A stretch of 64,000 nucleotides of DNA, taken from Sodalis endosymbiont of Henestaris halophilus. Lineage in GTDB: Bacteria; Pseudomonadota; Gammaproteobacteria; Enterobacterales; Enterobacteriaceae. This document shows positions 1-10,420 of the stretch, piece after piece. The stretch is taken from the NCBI RefSeq assembly GCF_900161835.1, contig NZ_LT897836.1:372001-436000 (forward strand), given 5' to 3'. The translations under genes were made by a program, and so were the position numbers. The notes beneath the pieces are model-generated. The model was given only the letters and a program-made list of their open reading frames with translations, had not been told where the DNA came from and ran no database searches. The stretch's first letter is position 1. Every line of letters starts with the position of its first letter.

Positions 1-1389
1 CGCATTACCACCAAAAAAATTGATCGGTGGTGTATGATGTATTAATAAATATACAGGCACCGCATGATTCTAAAAAATCACATCTTTAGTTGAGTTTTAC
101 TACCGGAATGGGTTGTTTAAAGTAACTCATAAAAGGCTGCGTTAATAATCTCTTAGTTCAATTATTCCACAAACACTTTTTTGTTTTGTAGTTTCTCAAA
201 TGATCGTGAAGTAATAATGTTGCTCAGTGCAATTAAGACGATATATCCCGGTGTATTAGTTGGTGGGATCGTAGCACAATTTTGCTTTATGGCGGTTAGC
301 ATCACATTGTGCATACCGCCTAGACAAGCAGCGACAGTAGCGTTATTTAATTAGTAGAGTTAAAATGCAGCAATGAGGCTGTGCTGAAAAGTAAGGTCTG
401 CGCATTAAACTCCTTAGTTTGTCTTAATTATTATCCTGTTTAAGTCAGGTTAAGAGCTTTTCAGTATCTAAGTAAACTTTTTACAGCTTTTATCTATTGA
501 TTTTTTGCCGTATTTATGCGTACCACCTCTAGTAGAGGTGGTACGCATTCAGAATATTTATCGGTAATAGGAATAACTAATGAGCTATGACTAGCCACTG
601 TGACGACATTAGAATTATTGCTTTTGCTTTATTATTGCTGCTGATTTCCCCTATTCAAATTATATAGTACCTATCAACTCTCTAGATGCGACCTTGTCAT
701 ACATTGCCTCAGCGGTGCTGAGCTAAGTCGGCTACACATCATCTAAACAAGGGGTCGAGGAGTAAAAAACTCACTGATGATTTAAAGACTCCTAACAATT
801 GGCTTTTCTTGTTTGAATTATCTTGCTGCATCTCATGGCTCGTATCGCGGTCGCTTATCAGGTCTATATAGTATACGTTTGTTCCGAGACAAGGTAGATA
901 AAATAAGCGTTTCGCTAAGATAGAGAACTCGATGTTTTGCTAAAATTAGTTCAGATTAGTAATCAAAGCATTGTAGGTTGTGCTTTAAATAAAGCTGTCG
1001 CATTTTACTCACAAAAATAATAAATTGATCATAATATCTAATTAGACAAGGTCTAGAGTTCTTGTTCGTCGACGATAGTTTTCATTTATGCATTGGATTT
1101 CGTTTTCTTCAAGATATAGCTCATCTTTTATAGTTTCCTGGCACAGAAACTGGTTTACCTGCACGTTATATCTTGATTGAATCTTATCAGTGCATGGTAT
1201 TGAGTTGATTACAGATCTATATTGTGTTTATCAGAGAGCGTGATTTAGTGTAATAAAATACCTCTTTAGTACATACAGACAGTGTGTCAAAGGTCGCTGG
1301 CTTTGTTGAAAGATTGCTGATAATTAACTAAGTTAATCCGCAGATTGACCCAACAAGGGTGTTATTAAGTAATTGTAAAAGTATCTACT
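1..1389. other. gene-free decayed stretch left of ppiD fossil
   Basis: I recognise no gene here on either strand; all frames are broken by stops. By synteny, the left part may hold the rest of the ppiD fossil and whatever followed it. The one clear structure is the perfect inverted repeat at 516-548, listed separately. Confidence 0.5.
516..548. repeat. perfect 15-bp inverted repeat, 3-nt loop
   Basis: The left arm ATGCGTACCACCTCT (516-530) and right arm AGAGGTGGTACGCAT (534-548) are exact reverse complements around an AGT loop. It is GC-richer than its surroundings. There is no T-tract on either side, so it is not a typical intrinsic terminator. No neighbouring gene explains it. Confidence 0.85.
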
Positions 1390-1638
1390 AAAACACTTAA
1401 CATTTTTTTGTCGTTCATAGGAAAACTGTGTATTCATAAATTCCTGTGTGATGGTCACATTCTACTCTAATTTCGCAAAACTCATTCGCTTACCTATCTT
1501 ATGACCCTTGTGTGAAGTAGGCATCATTTATATTAATCAGATAGTTGCCACCCCTGTCAGCACCAATGAAACTACAATAAACCCAATGATAACTTTTAGC
1601 AAGATTTGATTTGTGGCTGCGCGTAAATTGTTCATCAT
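1390..1638 (-). pseudogene. ppiD: ppiD fossil (periplasmic chaperone PpiD, N-terminal part)
   Basis: On the minus strand a reading begins at 1638 with MMNNLRAA and runs into an inner-membrane anchor (LLKVIIGFIVVSLVLTGV). This closely resembles the start of enterobacterial PpiD (MMDSLRTAAN..LKIIFGIIIVSFILTGV). A stop follows almost at once. After frameshifts the text ITQEFMNTQFSYERQKN resembles the next PpiD segment (ISRGQFENAFNSERNRM). It lies just downstream of the hupB fossil, the ancestral order lon-hupB-ppiD. PpiD is a membrane-anchored, parvulin-domain periplasmic chaperone of about 620 residues, so only a stub is readable. Confidence 0.7.
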
Positions 1639-1739
1639 GAGGTGATACTCTCCGCTATAAATTATTAAAACCTCTATATCTGTAAACGCACTGCTTGCTT
1701 GGAGTAAATCCATCCCCACAATTGCTACGATTAAAGACT

Positions 1740-1983
1740 ATTTGCTAAAAAAAATCTAGATCTTACCCAAGAGATGATAATTATTTTTTATTAGTTTGCG
1801 AATTATGCCCGGTACAGGCAGAGTGCTTATACACGTTAACAGTGCCAAATCTGACCAGTGTAATGTCATTGCATTTCTGGGTAAACTTGTCAATAAAACC
1901 AATAATAGCATTTAGTAGTATCCAAGCGACTGTTTGGGATATGTTAGTTACCTGTTGTGGCAATTTGATCAATTAGTTGTCAT
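1740..1983 (-). pseudogene. hupB: hupB fossil (HU-beta nucleoid protein)
   Basis: Three frames must be joined to read HU-beta: QLIDQIAT near the start (about 1978-1955), LNAIIGFIDKF...DITLVRFGTVNVYKHSACTGHNSQT in the middle (about 1918-1795), and a last piece resembling the VPSFRAGKAL end. The HU hallmarks LVGFGTF and RTGRNPQTG are visible but altered to LVRFGTV and CTGHNSQT. There is a frameshift directly after the first ATG and two more inside. It sits 83 bp after lon, where hupB sits in enterobacteria, and cannot give a functional DNA-binding protein. Confidence 0.8.
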
Positions 1984-2066
1984 ACATTCACTTTCATTGC
2001 CTTTCCTTTGAATTTTAATATCGCGGTAATTTTTAAAACAAGATAATCATCTGTTAAATCAACCCC

Positions 2067-4427
2067 TTATTTTACCACTTCAACCGCCCCTTTAATACCG
2101 AAAGGGGCATTTTGAAGCGCCAAATTTAACACATCATCAATGCGCTGAACTGGATATATATCTAGGTCACGTATCACATTAGCCGGCATATCTTCTAGGT
2201 CTCGTTTATTCTCAAGGGGAATAAGCACGGTTTTAATACCGCCGCGATGCGCTGCCAGCAGTTTTTCCTTAAGGCCCCCGATAGTCAGCACCTGCCCGCG
2301 CAAAGTAATTTCACCGGTCATCGCTACGTTGGCCTTGACCGGATTGCCAGTTAAGCAAGATACCAGCGCGGTACACATCGCGATACCGGCACTCGGGCCA
2401 TCCTTTGGTGTTGCTCCTTCTGGCACATGCACATGAATATCGCGTTTTTCATAGAAATCAGAGTTGATCCCTAACTTGTCTGCCCGTGCGCGCACCACAG
2501 TAAGCGCTGCTTGAATAGATTCCTGCATTACCTCGCCTAGTGAACCGGTATAAGTAAGTTTGCCTTTGCCTGGCACGCATGCGGTCTCGATAGTCAGCAG
2601 ATCGCCACCTACTTCTGTCCAAGCTAGACCGGTTACTTGGCCGATACGATTTTCACCTTCCGCTCGTCCGTAATCAAAACGCTGGACGCCAAGAAAGTCC
2701 TTCAGATTATTGACACAGATGTTTATATTTTTAGTACTTTTGTTCATTAGTAGAGTTTTCACAGCCTTTCGACATAATTTAGAGATTTCCCTCTCCAAAT
2801 TGCGTACACCTGCTTCGCGGGTGTAATAGCGGATAATCCCTACCAAGGCACTGTCTTCAACTGTTAATTCGCCTTTTTTTAAAGCGTTGCGTTCAAGTTG
2901 CTTTGGCAATAGATGCTGACGAGCAATGTTAAGCTTCTCGTCTTCTGTATATCCTGATACGCGGATTACTTCCATACGATCAAGTAACGGTGCCTGGATA
3001 TTCATCGAGTTTGAGGTGGCAACAAACATTACGTCAGAAAGATCATAGTCTACTTCTAGGTAGTGGTCGTTAAACGCCACGTTCTGCTCTGGATCTAGGA
3101 CTTCTAGCAGTGCCGACGCCGGATCACCACGCATATCAGAAGACATTTTATCAATTTCGTCGAGCAAAAATAGTGGGTTTTTTACACCGGCCCTAGACAT
3201 TTTTTGAATAATTTTTCCTGGCATGGAGCCTATATAAGTACGGCGGTGCCCACGTATTTCCGCTTCATCACGCACCCCACCCAGCGCCATGCGTACGTAA
3301 TGACGACCGGTAGCCTTGGCAATGGACTGGCCGAGTGAAGTTTTCCCAACTCCTGGCGGGCCCAAGAGGCACAGGATCGGGCCCTTAATTTTACTTATCC
3401 GGCTTTGTACTGCTAAATATTCTAGAATGCGGTCTTTGACTCTTTCAAGTCCATAATGATCATTATCAAGCGTTTCCTGCGCCTTGACTAGATCTTTTTT
3501 AACTTTACTGCGCGCATGCCAAGGCACTGATAGCATCCAATCGATGTACCCGCGCACCACGGTGGCCTCAGCGGACATCGGCGACATCATTTTTAATTTT
3601 TGCATTTCCGCCTCGATCTTTTCCCGGGCTTCCCGTGGCATTTTGGCTGCCTCTATCTTGCGCTTAAGAGCTTCGTTCTCATCAGGAGCGTCGTCCATTT
3701 CGCCCAGTTCTTTCTGAATTGCTTTCATTTGCTCATTAAGATAATACTCTCGCTGGCTTTTTTCCATCTGCTTTTTGACGCGATTGCGGATACGTTTCTC
3801 AACTTGCAGTAGGTCGATTTCTGATTCCATCATTGCCATTAAGTATTCAAGACGCTCGGTGACAGCCGACATTTCTAGTACTGACTGTTTGTCAATTAAT
3901 TTTAGTGGCATATGGGCAGCAATAGTATCAGCTAGACGGGCGGCATCATCGATGCTGTTTAACGAGGTCAGCACTTCAGGAGGTATTTTTTTGTTTAATT
4001 TTATATAGCCTTCAAATTGATTGATAGCGGCACGCACGAGCACTTCTTGTTCCTTCTCATCTAGTTCGGGTGCGTCAAAATAGTTTGTTTCTGCGGTGAA
4101 ATGATCGCCACTGTCTGTCAGTTTTTTGATACGGGCACGAGTCAGACCTTCCACAAGCACTTTGACTGTGCCGTCAGGCAGTTTAAGCATCTGAAGAATG
4201 CAAGATACTGTCCCAACTGAAAATAGATCATTAACACCTGGCTCGTCGGTTGATGCTTCTTTTTGAGCTACCAAAATGATTTTTTTATCACTATCCATGG
4301 CTGCTTCAAGACACCGAATAGATTTTTCTCGGCCTACAAATAGTGGAATAACCATATGTGGATAGACCACCACATCGCGCAGAGGCAATACAGGAATTTC
4401 TATGTGTTCGGAATGCTCAGCATTCAT
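2067..4427 (-). CDS. lon: ATP-dependent protease La (Lon)
   Basis: Lon is a cytoplasmic homo-oligomeric AAA+ serine protease that degrades misfolded and some regulatory proteins. The product is 786 residues, usual for the family (E. coli 784), and close to it throughout. Visible parts: N-terminal substrate domain (IEIPVLPLRDVVVYPH), coiled-coil linker, Walker A GPPGVGKT, Walker B FLLDEID, and a C-terminal protease domain with catalytic Ser in PKDGPSAG and Lys in GGLKEK. I chose ATG 4427 because it matches the usual MNxExSExIEIP start and has GAGAG about 6 nt upstream; the frame stays open to 4457. It is followed by hupB and ppiD fossils and preceded by clpX and an apparent heat-shock promoter. 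Confidence 0.98.
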   Translation of the reverse strand: MNAEHSEHIEIPVLPLRDVVVYPHMVIPLFVGREKSIRCLEAAMDSDKKIILVAQKEASTDEPGVNDLFSVGTVSCILQMLKLPDGTVKVLVEGLTRARIKKLTDSGDHFTAETNYFDAPELDEKEQEVLVRAAINQFEGYIKLNKKIPPEVLTSLNSIDDAARLADTIAAHMPLKLIDKQSVLEMSAVTERLEYLMAMMESEIDLLQVEKRIRNRVKKQMEKSQREYYLNEQMKAIQKELGEMDDAPDENEALKRKIEAAKMPREAREKIEAEMQKLKMMSPMSAEATVVRGYIDWMLSVPWHARSKVKKDLVKAQETLDNDHYGLERVKDRILEYLAVQSRISKIKGPILCLLGPPGVGKTSLGQSIAKATGRHYVRMALGGVRDEAEIRGHRRTYIGSMPGKIIQKMSRAGVKNPLFLLDEIDKMSSDMRGDPASALLEVLDPEQNVAFNDHYLEVDYDLSDVMFVATSNSMNIQAPLLDRMEVIRVSGYTEDEKLNIARQHLLPKQLERNALKKGELTVEDSALVGIIRYYTREAGVRNLEREISKLCRKAVKTLLMNKSTKNINICVNNLKDFLGVQRFDYGRAEGENRIGQVTGLAWTEVGGDLLTIETACVPGKGKLTYTGSLGEVMQESIQAALTVVRARADKLGINSDFYEKRDIHVHVPEGATPKDGPSAGIAMCTALVSCLTGNPVKANVAMTGEITLRGQVLTIGGLKEKLLAAHRGGIKTVLIPLENKRDLEDMPANVIRDLDIYPVQRIDDVLNLALQNAPFGIKGAVEVVK

Positions 4428-4514
4428 AGAGCTCTCTCTTGTTTTGGTTTCCGTCAAGTTTGTAGGATGTACAAAAATCAGTTGGTGTTAGTTTCAATAA
4501 TCAGTTACTTTTGA

Positions 4515-4543
4515 GTATATGGGGTCGAATGGTGTAGATTCAA
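4515..4543 (-). promoter_or_regulatory. sigma-32 heat-shock promoter of lon
   Basis: Read on the minus strand, GTTGAA (4543-4538), 14 nt, then CCCCATATA (4523-4515), with the lon ATG about 90 nt downstream. This matches the sigma-32 pattern (TTGAA, 13-15 nt, CCCCATnT) and closely resembles the remembered E. coli lon promoter (GTTGAA..CCCCATATA). Its survival in decaying spacer DNA suggests heat-shock control of lon is still selected. Confidence 0.75.
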
Positions 4544-4633
4544 CGGCCGCCAGCAATGAAAATCGTGGGGTGAAATCTTCTTATCTGGGTGTTCTCAATC
4601 GGTGCACGTGCGTACTATAAGAACCGTTTTTAA

Positions 4634-5905
4634 TTACTTGATTGCCTGCTGAGCTTCACGCTTACTGTATATAAGCAAGGGCTTTGATTGGTCAGTGATA
4701 ACTGCTTCGTCAATTACTACTTTTTCTACGTTATTCTGGGAAGGCAATTCGTACATAGTTTCTAGAAGCGCGCTTTCCACTATGGAACGGAGGCCGCGTG
4801 CGCCAGTTTTGCACTCCATGGCTTTTTGGGCGATAGCGATCAGCGCTTCGTTGCGGAATTCTAGCTCTACGCCTTCCTGGTTGAACAGGACCTGATATTG
4901 TTTAGTTAGCGCATTTTTCGGTACTTTCAGGATCTTAATCAGCGCTTCTTCGCTCAATTCATTTAGCGTAGCAACGACGGGTAACCGGCCGATGAATTCC
5001 GGGATAAGGCCGAACTTAATAAAATCTTCCGGCTCTACTTGCGCTAACAATGCACTTTCAGTAATTTTTTCCGTGCTGCCCTTAAGGGTAGCGCTAAAGC
5101 CGATGCCGCAGTTAATTTTGGTGCGTTGCTCAATCACTTTATCTAAGCCTGAAAAAGCGCCGCCGCAAATAAACAGGATTTTAGAAGTATCTACTTGAAG
5201 GAATTCCTGTTGCGGATGTTTTCGCCCGCCTTGAGGCGGTACCGCTGCCACAGTGCCTTCTATCAATTTTAGCAGCGCTTGTTGCACTCCTTCACCGGAG
5301 ACGTCACGAGTAATGGAGGGGTTATCTGATTTACGAGAGATTTTGTCTATCTCATCAATGTAGATAATGCCACTCTGGGCTTTTTGCACGTCGTAATTGC
5401 ATTTTTGCAATAGTTTTTGAATTATGTTTTCCACATCGTCACCGACGTATCCAGCCTCGGTAAGGGTTGTGGCGTCGGCTATAGTAAAAGGCACATCTAG
5501 GAAACGTGCCAGCGTTTCCGCTAGTAAGGTCTTGCCGCTCCCGGTAGGTCCAACTAGCAAAATATTGCTTTTACCGAGTTCGATGCCGTTATTAGTGTCG
5601 CTATTGCGTAATCTCTTATAGTGATTATAAACAGCAACTGCTAGTACTTTTTTGGCTTTTTCCTGATCGATGACATAATCGTCCAAGTGGTGACGGATCT
5701 CATGTGGCGTCGGCATTGAATTAGATTCACGGCCCAGCGATATTTCTTTTATTTCTTCGCGGATAATATCGTTGCACAAGTCGACACACTCATCGCAGAT
5801 ATACACTGACGGCCCGGCGATTAGTTTTCGCACTTCATGTTGGCTTTTACCACAAAAAGAGCAATATAGCAGCTTTGCTGAACCGTTTTTTTGCTTATCC
5901 GTCAT
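4634..5905 (-). CDS. clpX: ATP-dependent Clp protease ATPase subunit ClpX
   Basis: ClpX is the hexameric AAA+ unfoldase that feeds tagged substrates into ClpP. The 423 residues match the usual length (E. coli 424). The N-terminal zinc-binding domain shows CSFCGK (residues 15-20) and ICDECVDLC; the AAA+ core shows Walker A GPTGSGKT, Walker B IIYIDEID and the GYVGDDV pore-loop region. The ClpP-contacting IGF loop reads CGIGFSA. The start follows GGAG about 11 nt upstream. It is downstream of clpP in the same direction with a 154-bp gap, the usual clpP-clpX-lon order. Confidence 0.98.
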   Translation of the reverse strand: MTDKQKNGSAKLLYCSFCGKSQHEVRKLIAGPSVYICDECVDLCNDIIREEIKEISLGRESNSMPTPHEIRHHLDDYVIDQEKAKKVLAVAVYNHYKRLRNSDTNNGIELGKSNILLVGPTGSGKTLLAETLARFLDVPFTIADATTLTEAGYVGDDVENIIQKLLQKCNYDVQKAQSGIIYIDEIDKISRKSDNPSITRDVSGEGVQQALLKLIEGTVAAVPPQGGRKHPQQEFLQVDTSKILFICGGAFSGLDKVIEQRTKINCGIGFSATLKGSTEKITESALLAQVEPEDFIKFGLIPEFIGRLPVVATLNELSEEALIKILKVPKNALTKQYQVLFNQEGVELEFRNEALIAIAQKAMECKTGARGLRSIVESALLETMYELPSQNNVEKVVIDEAVITDQSKPLLIYSKREAQQAIK

Positions 5906-6059
5906 TCAGTATAAACTCCTTTTTTTTCGTCTTTATACCTCAGCCATTAGGGGGTAGGTAACGCTCCAACTAAACTTTAAGCTGTAAGCCGGAAGCGCTG
6001 ATGATTCTATACGACACACTACATTAACTAGAAGTTTATATCTTCCCATTATTAAGCAA

Positions 6060-6683
6060 TTACGCGCGCTGGCTTAATACGAAATCTACTAATCCATAGT
6101 TTACTGCTTCAGGTGCTGAGAGAAAAAGATCACGTTCTGTATCCCTTTCTATTATTTCAAGAGGTTGCCCTGTATGTAGCGTCATTAATTCATTCATTCG
6201 CGCTTTAACTTTCAGTATTTCTCGTGCGTGAATTGCAATATCGGTTGCTTGTCCCTGAAATCCGCCGAGCGGCTGATGGATCATGATCCGTGAGTTAGGT
6301 AGACAGAAACGCTTACTCTTTGCACCAGCTGCTAAGAGGAAAGCCCCCATGGAGGCGGCTTGTCCCATACAAAATGTGCTGACATCTGGTTTAATGAACT
6401 GCATAGTGTCATATATAGACATACCAGCAGTAATGACCCCCCCTGGTGAATTAATGTATAGATAGATATCTTTTTCTGGATTTTCTGCTTCTAAAAATAG
6501 CATCTGCGCCGTGATTAAATTCGCCATATGGTCTTCGACTTGACCTGTCATGAAGATAAGTCTTTCTTTCAGAAGTCGCGAAAAGATATCATATGAACGT
6601 TCTCCGCGTGAAGTTTGTTCTACTACCATTGGCACTAGGGACATATGAAATAAAAGATTATTTTGTTTACTACTGTATGACAT
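6060..6683 (-). CDS. clpP: ATP-dependent Clp protease proteolytic subunit ClpP
   Basis: ClpP is the serine peptidase that forms the two-ring degradation chamber of ClpXP. The 207-residue product has the family length. The catalytic triad is readable: Ser in [11 protein letters not shown], His in MIHQPLGG, Asp in [11 protein letters not shown]. The N-terminus is short, with the self-processing region altered ([17 protein letters not shown]). I chose ATG 6683; a GTG one codon earlier also opens the frame. A candidate heat-shock promoter lies upstream, and the ancestral upstream gene tig is a fossil. Confidence 0.98.
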   Translation of the reverse strand: MSYSSKQNNLLFHMSLVPMVVEQTSRGERSYDIFSRLLKERLIFMTGQVEDHMANLITAQMLFLEAENPEKDIYLYINSPGGVITAGMSIYDTMQFIKPDVSTFCMGQAASMGAFLLAAGAKSKRFCLPNSRIMIHQPLGGFQGQATDIAIHAREILKVKARMNELMTLHTGQPLEIIERDTERDLFLSAPEAVNYGLVDFVLSQRA

Positions 6684-6813
6684 CACAGTGGCCTATCAAT
6701 TTTTTTGACATTTAAATCACCTATTTTATGTGAGATGTGAACGCATTGTCATGTCCCATAGACGTAACTTTTTGTAAAGATTAATAACGCGATATTTTAT
6801 TTTCCCTCCATTT

Positions 6814-6842
6814 ATTGTGGGGAGCGTTTTGCCCTTTTCAAG
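6814..6842 (-). promoter_or_regulatory. sigma-32 heat-shock promoter of clpP
   Basis: On the minus strand CTTGAA (6842-6837) is followed after 14 nt by CCCCACAAT (6822-6814), 131 bp before the clpP ATG. This fits the sigma-32 consensus (CTTGAA, 13-15 nt, CCCCAT) with one clear departure in the -10. It has the same 14-nt spacing as the lon promoter in this window. Confidence 0.65.
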
Positions 6843-7075
6843 TCGGCTGCGGTATTATTTTATCGCTAGTTATTGCCGAGTATTCCCACTGCATACACTA
6901 TTTAATACTAATTATTAATTAAATATATCGCTGGTTGTCAGCGTCAAGTTTATCATAAGCTTCTTATTTCAATAAGTATCCTACCATCGCATAGATAGTA
7001 GTAGGCTATTATTAATGTGATAGATAATCTTTGTTACCTTTTCGGGCCAACTTAATATGGTCCGGTGTGCTCAGC

Positions 7076-8380
7076 TCATGCATCAACGCTGTAAGTTAGT
7101 TTTTTGTAATTAGAATATTTGGCCAACAATGCTTCAATTGCCTGTTCTTTGAGCGCTACGTTTTCGCATCTTGTTTATTGGCTTTTATTTTGTCGTAGAA
7201 TGTCGTTGCTACTTTTCAAATCTTTTTAGGCAACTCGCTCATTTTTTAATGAGCGAGTTTATACAGGATTTGTTTGCTTTTAGTTCATATTTTGAATGAT
7301 TTCGCTTAGTCATAAATCAGGTTTGAGGTGTGGCTAGACCTGATTTTCAAATAGCTCGCGCGAAAATTTTAGTATCTGCTTCTTGTTGTCACCTAACAGT
7401 TGTGTCACTTAGCGTTTTAGTACGTCGTTTATACTGTCAATTAGCGTTGCGGTAACGTAAATTTCGTTCGCTTTTGGTAGGACTTAGTTATTTTAATTTT
7501 CAATTAGTTGTGCTCTTATTTTAGTTCGCGTTTCATTTTGTTACGAACTTCTGTTATCCTTACCGCTGATTTTGGCTATCCTGCGACAACTATAAAAATT
7601 TTAATAAATCTTCATGCAGCGCAGATAGTTGACTCTATTCAGCATGTTAGCTTAATAGCGCATGTGCAACTTTGATTTTTGGATTTTCCAATTAAGTAAT
7701 TTTTAGGGGAAGGTCATGTTCATGTCAAAGTTTTTCTTGTTTTACGACTAATGATGTATTTGTCAGAGACGAAGATCAAGATATCCTAAGATCATACGTC
7801 TCTGTCTTACCATGATTAAAAAACAATTGATGGCTTTCTTGCTGGTAACCTGAAGTGTTTTCCATAATCTTAGTTTAATTTCAGAAGATGACGTGAGTTT
7901 CTGCGCTAGTGGCATTTACGTTTGTTGTGAAGTTGTTCTGATGTGTACGCAGCATTTTAAAAACAATATTTATATACGCTTTCTTCACTTACCTGTGATT
8001 TGTTAACCTCTTATCAACCTCAATGGTGTTTAGTTCTATTATTTTATATTGGAGTAATTCTAGGTTTTATTGAATTCATGAAGTTTTTACCAGCTTTATA
8101 TTTAGTTATCACATAATCACGCACTACCGCCAAATTGATTTTTTATTAAATAATAGCGTCAACACAAATTTATATTGCATCTGATCGCCGCGATACATCC
8201 TGATTAAACGAAGGAAACATCGCACTAGATGGCACCAATTACGAACCTCTATCGTGGCGTACTCTGTAGTATACGATCACTATCGTAATTCATTTTTACT
8301 TCCTGCTCAATTTTATTGTCGGCGCTGTTAATACGGATGCTTGCCTTAGCCCTGTAGTTGTTTTAACAAAAATTATATTT
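7076..8380 (-). pseudogene. tig: tig fossil (trigger factor)
   Basis: Most of trigger factor can be traced in broken frames. Near the start: VKTTTGL, IRINSADNKIEQEVK. After frame changes: VDAII..KINLAVVRDYVITKYKAGKNF, matching the family segment [27 protein letters not shown]. At the end: FYDKIKANKQ and NVALKEQAIEALLAK, matching FYSKNKEL and NVALEEQAVEAVLAK. There are many stops and shifts, but the span (about 1.3 kb) is close to the full 432-codon gene. It lies upstream of clpP as in enterobacteria. Trigger factor is the ribosome-bound chaperone and prolyl isomerase for nascent chains, so this function is lost from this locus. Confidence 0.85.
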
Positions 8381-8639
8381 AGTAACCTTTTAAAAATAAC
8401 AGTGCGCAATTAATTATAGTGTTTTTAAAATAGTCATCTATACCTACGAACGTATAAACAGATCCGGTAGTGATTTAAATAAAAAAACTTGTTGCCTATC
8501 TTAGATAGGCGTATAAGAAATACTTATTATAAATATAAAATGAAAATTGTGTTATAAGCTGCATAAACTAGTATTAGATAATCATACGAAATTGTGTTTT
8601 GTATGATCTGATAGGTAGAAGTAGGGTTAAAAACCGACT

Positions 8640-8875
8640 GGCGTATCGTTCTCTTACTCTTTTAGATTATTTACCATTTGCCGATGAGGCTCAGTATACG
8701 CTTATCGTTGAACTGGTCGCTGATTAATATCAATTTTGAATTACTCTTAGAGTCCGCCGAAACATTATTGTGATAACTTTCGTTTATTAATTTTATATGT
8801 CGCAGTAAAACTTACATTGAGTTTTACTTTTATTTGCTTGTGTAGATTATGTTTTCTTTGGCTGTAATCTTAACT
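8640..8875 (-). pseudogene. bolA: bolA fossil
   Basis: The minus strand reads KLNVSFTATYKIN, then ESYHNNVSADSKSNSKLILISDQFNDKRIL in joined frames. This matches BolA KLRAAFQPVFLEV and [30 protein letters not shown]. It lies upstream of the tig fossil in the same direction, the ancestral bolA-tig order. BolA acts with monothiol glutaredoxins in iron-sulfur metabolism and in morphology control. The C-terminal half is not readable. Confidence 0.75.
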
Positions 8876-9109
8876 ATTTGCTTTGTTAATAAATCAGTTT
8901 GTTTAAATGTTCTTTGATGTCTAGCGTTTAAATCGACTAATTTTACCGTCTCATGTCTTTACCTGTATAGGGTTTATATCAGATTTTGGGTATCGAGAAA
9001 ATATTATATATTGACAAATTAAGAGCTATTTAAACATTAAGGCTTTCACCGTTACTTTTGAAATTATACCTTAGACTAAAGCAACTACCCCTTTTATTTG
9101 TTCTAATAC

Positions 9110-9690
9110 AGAAAAATCTTTTTTGCTAAAACTCACTACCACTACTGGTGGTTTGATTTTTTATTTGTCTGCTCCATCAGCACACCAAGGCGCTAGGTAA
9201 TTCAGCGGCCACAACAGAATCCAGCGCGTTGATGGGCATTACCGTCAGAGTAAAGGAACCCATTCAGCGGCCGAATGAGGTGCCTAACTAAGGACACTTC
9301 CTGATCACATTTAGTAACCTATTTTCTCAGCGCACGATCTGCGCTTTTTACTTGAAGACGGCACTAGAGAAAAAGATGGCCGATCTCGGCTACATGATTA
9401 ATAAGATCATAGTGTCATTATTTTGCAGATCGTGATTAAAAATTTTACATTGCTGTCTCTAAAGGGACAGCTGGGCTTATAACATTATCATTCGGACGAA
9501 TTTCTCCATGATTGATTAGATGTATTAGTAACAGCAAGTGCATTTCTATCAGTTAGCATATAATGTAAAACGCTCCTTACGAGCTACCAATGGTAAGTTT
9601 ACTAGATCTTTAGATAGCTTGCTGGTTAATATGATCAACTAGATAGCCTACGGCAGAAACATTATTCACTTGTTTAAAAAAAACAGCTAA
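9110..9690 (+). pseudogene. yajG: yajG fossil (lipoprotein)
   Basis: The plus strand reads SALMGITVRVKEPIQR, TICAFYLKTALEKKMADLGYM and, further on, YNVKRSLRATNGKF...HLFKKN. These align in order with YajG (PSLMGVTVSINGADQR, DLRFLLQEVLEKQMTARGYM, YNVEGAFQASNKNI...EFIKQN). Several in-frame stops break it. The signal peptide and lipobox are not clearly readable, so the start is approximate. YajG is an enterobacterial lipoprotein of unknown role encoded next to ampG. Confidence 0.75.
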
Positions 9691-9959
9691 TGCATTTTAT
9701 TTCATTTATTCGTGCCTACCCTTGATATCAGTTGGGTTTACTAAGATTTTATCTATCACTATAAATCTATCTATAAATATGACACCCATTTGTTTAGTCA
9801 CACTAACTTAGCAATGTTTCTTCTTATTGCTGTGATTCAGCTTTTATCCAAGTTGTTATTAATATTTACCTAAGATATACGCGTCAGTTCTTTATGCCGA
9901 TAGTCTTTTATAACTTAAAATTATTAAGTAGCTCTATTAATCAGGCGTACGTTTTCAAA

Positions 9960-10420
9960 AAAAACGCCTTTAGTTGCCTGTAATAGATAGTTACAGCCTG
10001 CAGCCGCGTAGTTGCGAATTATTGCAGGCCTTCTCATATTAAATATATTGTCAATTTAGCAAGCAGGTTATTTGCCTTCTGCGGCGTGGCCATGAAACGG
10101 CTAATTACTACCTGTATCTATACCAGGTAGGTGGTAATCTGCTAAGATATAATTATAGCTTAAGTAAAATCGGCAATAATAGATTTATGTTGGGAAAGAG
10201 GTTCTCTTTTGATTTGTGGCTCATAAGTACACATATGAAATGTATTTTCGATTCTCGAGAGAGAATACAGGCATGTCGACCGCATTACTGTTCATCCTAA
10301 CTATATTAAGTTCAAAGTATGTAGCGATGGGTGATAAATTTGCCGACGTTAACAACATATATTTATCTTATTATCTTTTGCAGAGATTATGTGTTTACTT
10401 TATGTGTAGATCATGAAAAT
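9960..10420 (+). pseudogene. ampG: ampG fossil (muropeptide permease), partial
   Basis: Two weak matches to AmpG occur in order. RRGHETANYYLYLYQVG (around 10085-10135) resembles the RGAGAAISVLGYRLG region. A 66-codon open stretch at 10216-10413 resembles the GRNNAWLILLLIVLYKLGD helix, then LYGGILMQRLSLF (read here as YLSYYLLQRLCVY). The position between the yajG and cyoA fossils is where ampG belongs. AmpG imports anhydromuropeptides for cell-wall recycling. The alignment is much looser than for the cyo genes, so the assignment rests largely on synteny. Confidence 0.45.

Noticed and set aside
3484-4008. Plus-strand open frames of 70-77 codons opposite lon
   Set aside because: They are antisense shadows of a highly conserved lon, with no ribosome-binding sites and no recognisable product.
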